Below are positions 61,202 to 64,000 of a stretch of 64,000 nucleotides of DNA, piece by piece; positions within the stretch are counted from its first letter, which is position 1, and the number at the start of each line of letters is the position of its first letter. Origin of the DNA: Nostoc sp. 'Peltigera membranacea cyanobiont' N6 (GTDB lineage: Bacteria; Cyanobacteriota; Cyanobacteriia; Cyanobacteriales; Nostocaceae). The notes under the pieces are model-generated. The model worked only from the letters and a program-made list of their open reading frames with translations, searched no databases and was not told where the DNA came from. The stretch spans positions 682,001 to 746,000 of the forward strand of contig NZ_CP026681.1 in assembly GCF_002949735.1 (NCBI RefSeq), written 5' to 3'. Made by a program: the position numbers and the translations under genes.

Positions 61202-62140
61202 TTATTGGATTTTTGGCCCGATGTACCCAATAATGATTTGGCCAGTCCCTAATTCTGTAGAAAAATGAAGCCGCCAAGCTCCAGCACCAGTCATTCTTAA
61301 GTGTAAACTGAATATACGATACACATCATCAGGACACTTAAAGGTTAGTTTATCCTTTAAACTTTGAAGCCTAGAGTCACTTTCTGGAGTAACTTTACTG
61401 GCAACAAGGTCTAAATCGAAATCTCCATCTTTCCAAGTTTTACAATAGTTCTCTAGCTCAAACAACTTTCTGACAATTTGTCGTAACATCGGGCTACCCT
61501 TGCCAAGGCTTTGTATTTGTTGACCGACACTTTCACAAAAGCTGAGAGAGGGAAATAAATCTTTTTTGCGTTGCCACAAATTACAACCATCACGAACCCC
61601 CGTTTTCAGACGTTCCTGTATCCAAGAAAGATTTTCCTTTACGTTCTTTATGGTACTAGCATGAGTAACTGTGACTGTATCTAAATTCAAATTATCATCT
61701 TCAAGCCAAGTATATTCTAGTGAAATACTATTAAATTCCCATTTTTGCTCTGAGTTTATGCTTAATGCTAACGATTCAAGTAGATAGGCAATTCCCAAAC
61801 CTTCGCTTTTTTCTCCTTCATAGAGAAAATCTGAGAGTATATTTTTATTTTCAATATCTGAATCTTGAATATCTGCTAGAAAAGGTGTCTTTGCTGCTGT
61901 CAAAATAAATCGTATATCGTCTCTATTTACAGTTTGATCTACTAACCAGTTAGATAACAAATAATTATCTGCTAATACAGTACTGTAGAATTCATGATGA
62001 GTGCGAATTATTGGCTTAACACCTAACTCTGCTGCTTCGCGTGCGGTCAGAATTAATTCTGACATTCTTTTTTTGGCCATCTGAATATCATTAGCAGCAA
62101 CTCGCAAAGATAACTCATTCAATACCATTTCCAAGTCCAT
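61202..62140 (-). CDS. Unknown 312-aa protein of the DUF262/ATPase operon
   Basis: Not recognised. Soluble, acidic, with helical parts (ELSLRVAANDIQMAKKRMSE near 8, SELILTAREAAELG) and an Asn/Asp/Lys-rich middle. The end (LRMTGAGAWRLHFSTELGTG) looks like a beta-rich domain. The start lies only three bases after the ATPase gene stop, so the two are translated from one message. It may be a nuclease or specificity subunit, but no catalytic motif is identifiable by eye. Confidence 0.72.
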   Translation of the reverse strand: MDLEMVLNELSLRVAANDIQMAKKRMSELILTAREAAELGVKPIIRTHHEFYSTVLADNYLLSNWLVDQTVNRDDIRFILTAAKTPFLADIQDSDIENKNILSDFLYEGEKSEGLGIAYLLESLALSINSEQKWEFNSISLEYTWLEDDNLNLDTVTVTHASTIKNVKENLSWIQERLKTGVRDGCNLWQRKKDLFPSLSFCESVGQQIQSLGKGSPMLRQIVRKLFELENYCKTWKDGDFDLDLVASKVTPESDSRLQSLKDKLTFKCPDDVYRIFSLHLRMTGAGAWRLHFSTELGTGQIIIGYIGPKIQ

Positions 62141-62143
62141 CTG

Positions 62144-63340
62144 CTAAGCATCCCTTGGCTTAAGTAAAGTTATTAAATCTTTTTCCCATTCATCAAAAAA
62201 TCCATCAGGCCAATAATCAATTCTGCCATTAGGATCAATTTTTGGTGATATTACCTCTGTCAAAGCCTGTCCTTGTTTTTCTTGTCGCTGAAAGTAGTGT
62301 AATTGCACATCTTCGGGATTAAGTTTGCCGCCATGAACTGCAAGCCGAATTCCGTTTAAAATATGATCGCTATGAGTTTCTATCACCACTTGCACACCAC
62401 AACTAGCAGCCAGTGCTAACAACTCACCCATTTTGGCTTGTCCTTTAGGATGAAGATGTGCCTCTGGATTTTCAATTAAAATCAGTGTACCTGGAGGGGA
62501 TGCAAGTACAGCTACAATAATTGGCAAGGTGTAAGTAATTCCAAATCCAACATTAGTATTACGGTATCTGCTACTTACATATTTTCCCATTTCAAATGAG
62601 TATTGCAAACTCATTAAATCAATGCCTGGAATTGGGTTGACATGAATTCTTGTACCAGGGCTGATTTCTCCCATCCATGCCTCCACTTGATCCTTCAAAG
62701 ATAGCGACTCTGCTTTTGGATGGCTTAATTTGCTTACTTCACCTTGTTTGGGGCGTTCAAAAGCTTTAGCAAATGTTTGTGAACCTATTTGCTTAAGTCC
62801 AACTGTATTTATGTTCGATTTACCAAAAACGGTAAGGAAATGTGCTGTATATTCACCTCTAGTACCAATTTGAAAATGTTGATGTACTAAATCCTCTGAC
62901 ATTTCAAAGACATTCCGAGGGCCAAGCCGTTCTGCTTGCAGATAGTGAAAGTAATCTCCAAACAGGCTAAATTCATGTATTTCTCTCGTTATTGGTGCAG
63001 TATCGCTGCGGAGAACATCTGCTTGTCTATCATATCTAAAGCGCCATGTCCATGTTTTTCTTTTTTGAGAATCTACTACAAGTTCAAAACTAATAATTTC
63101 TTCCTTGGCTTCCTCAAATAAAGCATCTTTAGCCGTACCAATACGCACTAAATCACCATTTAGAGCTAGATTTTTTGTTTGCAAAAGTCTCTGTTGATAA
63201 GACTGGCGTAATAGAAGTAATGACTGTAATACTGAAGATTTACCCATACCATTAAGTCCAGATAATAGAGTTAGTGATCTAAACTCTAGTAACTGATTTT
63301 CAAAGGGTTTAAAATTCTTTATATGTAGTGAATGTATCAT
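62144..63340 (-). CDS. AAA ATPase of the DUF3696 / OLD-SMC-like group
   Basis: 398 residues. The N-terminus has the Walker A motif GLNGMGKSS (28-36) in IKNFKPFENQLLEFRSLTLL-GLNG context, typical of ABC/RecF-type ATPases. The C-terminus has LILIENPEAHLHP (Walker B with signature) and VVIETHSDHILNGIR (H-loop region), then the DUF3696-like end (YWPDGFFDEWEKDL). Such ATPases work in DNA repair or in anti-phage systems with a nuclease partner. The gene starts within the stop codon region of the DUF262 gene (four-base overlap, 63337-63340). Confidence 0.82.
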   Translation of the reverse strand: MIHSLHIKNFKPFENQLLEFRSLTLLSGLNGMGKSSVLQSLLLLRQSYQQRLLQTKNLALNGDLVRIGTAKDALFEEAKEEIISFELVVDSQKRKTWTWRFRYDRQADVLRSDTAPITREIHEFSLFGDYFHYLQAERLGPRNVFEMSEDLVHQHFQIGTRGEYTAHFLTVFGKSNINTVGLKQIGSQTFAKAFERPKQGEVSKLSHPKAESLSLKDQVEAWMGEISPGTRIHVNPIPGIDLMSLQYSFEMGKYVSSRYRNTNVGFGITYTLPIIVAVLASPPGTLILIENPEAHLHPKGQAKMGELLALAASCGVQVVIETHSDHILNGIRLAVHGGKLNPEDVQLHYFQRQEKQGQALTEVISPKIDPNGRIDYWPDGFFDEWEKDLITLLKPRDA

Positions 63341-64000
63341 GATAATACTGATTTTATAACTTGTTCTATCTCATTCAATCTGTGTAATACAGTCTTAAGG
63401 GTTCCCGTACTCCTGTAGATAGTAGTATTAAATTTTCCCTCATTAGTCAAATCTATTATTTTTTGTTTTATAATTTCTTTTCTTTCTTTAAGAATCTCAA
63501 TTTCTTGAGCATTAAGTTTATATAAATTAACTGACCAAGCTTCAAACAATGCCTTGTTGATGGGATAACGTTTTGCTCCTTTTTTCATTTTCCGAAAAGC
63601 ATCTTTACCAAATACCTCAAATGCTAAATTCATTAAATTTATAAAATCATTAGTTATTATTTTTATTTCTTCATCTGACATGAGATTTATATATGCCATA
63701 GCTTGATCTAATATTTTTTTAAAGCTTGTATTTCTTTGAAATAATTCTTGATTTTTTATCATAAACACTAAAACTCTAAGTATGCACTCTCGATCAGCCA
63801 TTCTATCTGATTTTATTCCTTTGTCAGTGTCAATAGCTTTTTTAAATTCAGGTGCTACAGCTAAATCCTCTAATAACTTTGTTGCTTTACCTTGATTTAA
63901 AGCATGACGAATTTCCTGGGTTGATAGAGATAAAGCACTGGTATTAATCCGCTCAAAAATAGCCTGTTTAAATTCACTATCTGTACCCGGTTCGAGAAAA
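63337..64000 (-). CDS. DUF262 (GmrSD-like) domain protein, C-terminal part; 5' end outside window
   Basis: The minus-strand frame is open from the window edge to 63337. Upstream of the internal ATG at 63801 it already encodes FLEPGTDSEFKQAIFERIN, TSALSLSTQEIRHALNQGKA and later FKKAIDTDKGIKSDRMADRE, which match the second half of DUF262 domains, the nucleotide-binding part of GmrSD type IV restriction proteins. The visible C-terminus (INKALFEAWSVNLYKL) belongs to the group without an HNH domain. The real start lies beyond 64000. It is the first known gene of an operon with the ATPase and the 312-aa protein. Confidence 0.82.
   Translation of the reverse strand, partial: FLEPGTDSEFKQAIFERINTSALSLSTQEIRHALNQGKATKLLEDLAVAPEFKKAIDTDKGIKSDRMADRECILRVLVFMIKNQELFQRNTSFKKILDQAMAYINLMSDEEIKIITNDFINLMNLAFEVFGKDAFRKMKKGAKRYPINKALFEAWSVNLYKLNAQEIEILKERKEIIKQKIIDLTNEGKFNTTIYRSTGTLKTVLHRLNEIEQVIKSVLS

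Overview
The window looks like chromosomal DNA of a filamentous heterocyst-forming cyanobacterium of the Nostoc type. The reasons are the many GCGATCGC (HIP1) sites, tRNA-Leu(UAA) with its group I intron, a beta-carboxysome ccmK2-K1-L-M-N-O operon, psbN/psbH, NDH-1 genes, numerous heptanucleotide repeats (STRR) and small palindromic repeats between genes, and several Uma2-type genes. The species cannot be fixed from sequence reading alone.

Layout. 1-1159: end of an MscS channel gene and a CYTH protein. 1161-3300: a scarred stretch with a nested miniature repeat, a two-domain DUF305 lipoprotein, and three broken genes (IS630 transposase tail, histidine kinase, Uma2). 3415-6360: 1-Cys peroxiredoxin, a GH10 xylanase with a twin-arginine-like leader, frameshifted gene relics and a GlsB-like membrane protein. 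6665-13809: a two-gene operon encoding a 1063-aa protein and a 1317-aa helicase-like protein, with a Uma2 gene beside it; this is the best candidate for an undescribed (probably defence) system. 14826-17150: purH followed by five tandem copies of a small-RNA gene with a Yfr2-like loop. 17259-22872: HD phosphohydrolase, lipoate ligase-like protein, YbjN protein, an IS605-type RNA relic, a lipoprotein, a UPF0104 membrane protein and an unknown protein. 23173-26283: intron-bearing trnL, ndhL, DUF3007, trpA and a coiled-coil membrane protein. 26431-30492: Ser/Thr kinase with SH3 domain, an unknown protein, an HNH-like membrane protein and a Cys-rich small protein. 30745-37267: mnmE, GNAT, a nonsense-interrupted gene, SDR, lipase and unknown proteins. 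37355-46859: GH38 mannosidase carrying repeats inside its coding sequence, psbN/psbH, tatA, pth, an SPFH protein, folP, tpiA and a GTPase. 46926-60412: a DUF4139 protein, then the carbon-concentrating region. 60420-64000: a Uma2 gene, then a DUF262 / AAA ATPase / unknown three-gene operon that runs off the window.

How the genes work together. The carbon-concentrating block is the clearest functional unit. A LysR regulator (CmpR/RbcR type) sits next to the carboxysome shell and assembly operon, and divergent from it is ndhF4-ndhD4-cupB, encoding the constitutive CO2-hydrating NDH-1MS' complex. CO2 is turned to bicarbonate at the thylakoid and used inside the carboxysome. The 659-bp divergent region (55012-55670) must hold the promoters for both arms.

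The most original observations are the helicase plus RNase H-fold-like protein pair, the DUF262/ATPase operon, the five-copy sRNA array with a compensatory base change, a nested MITE that can be dated by comparison with a second copy in the same window, a GH38 gene into which several dispersed repeats have been absorbed in frame, and a CcmM with four Rubisco-small-subunit-like modules, two of which are nearly identical and lack the redox cysteines. All functions are inferred from motifs read by eye; no database search was run.
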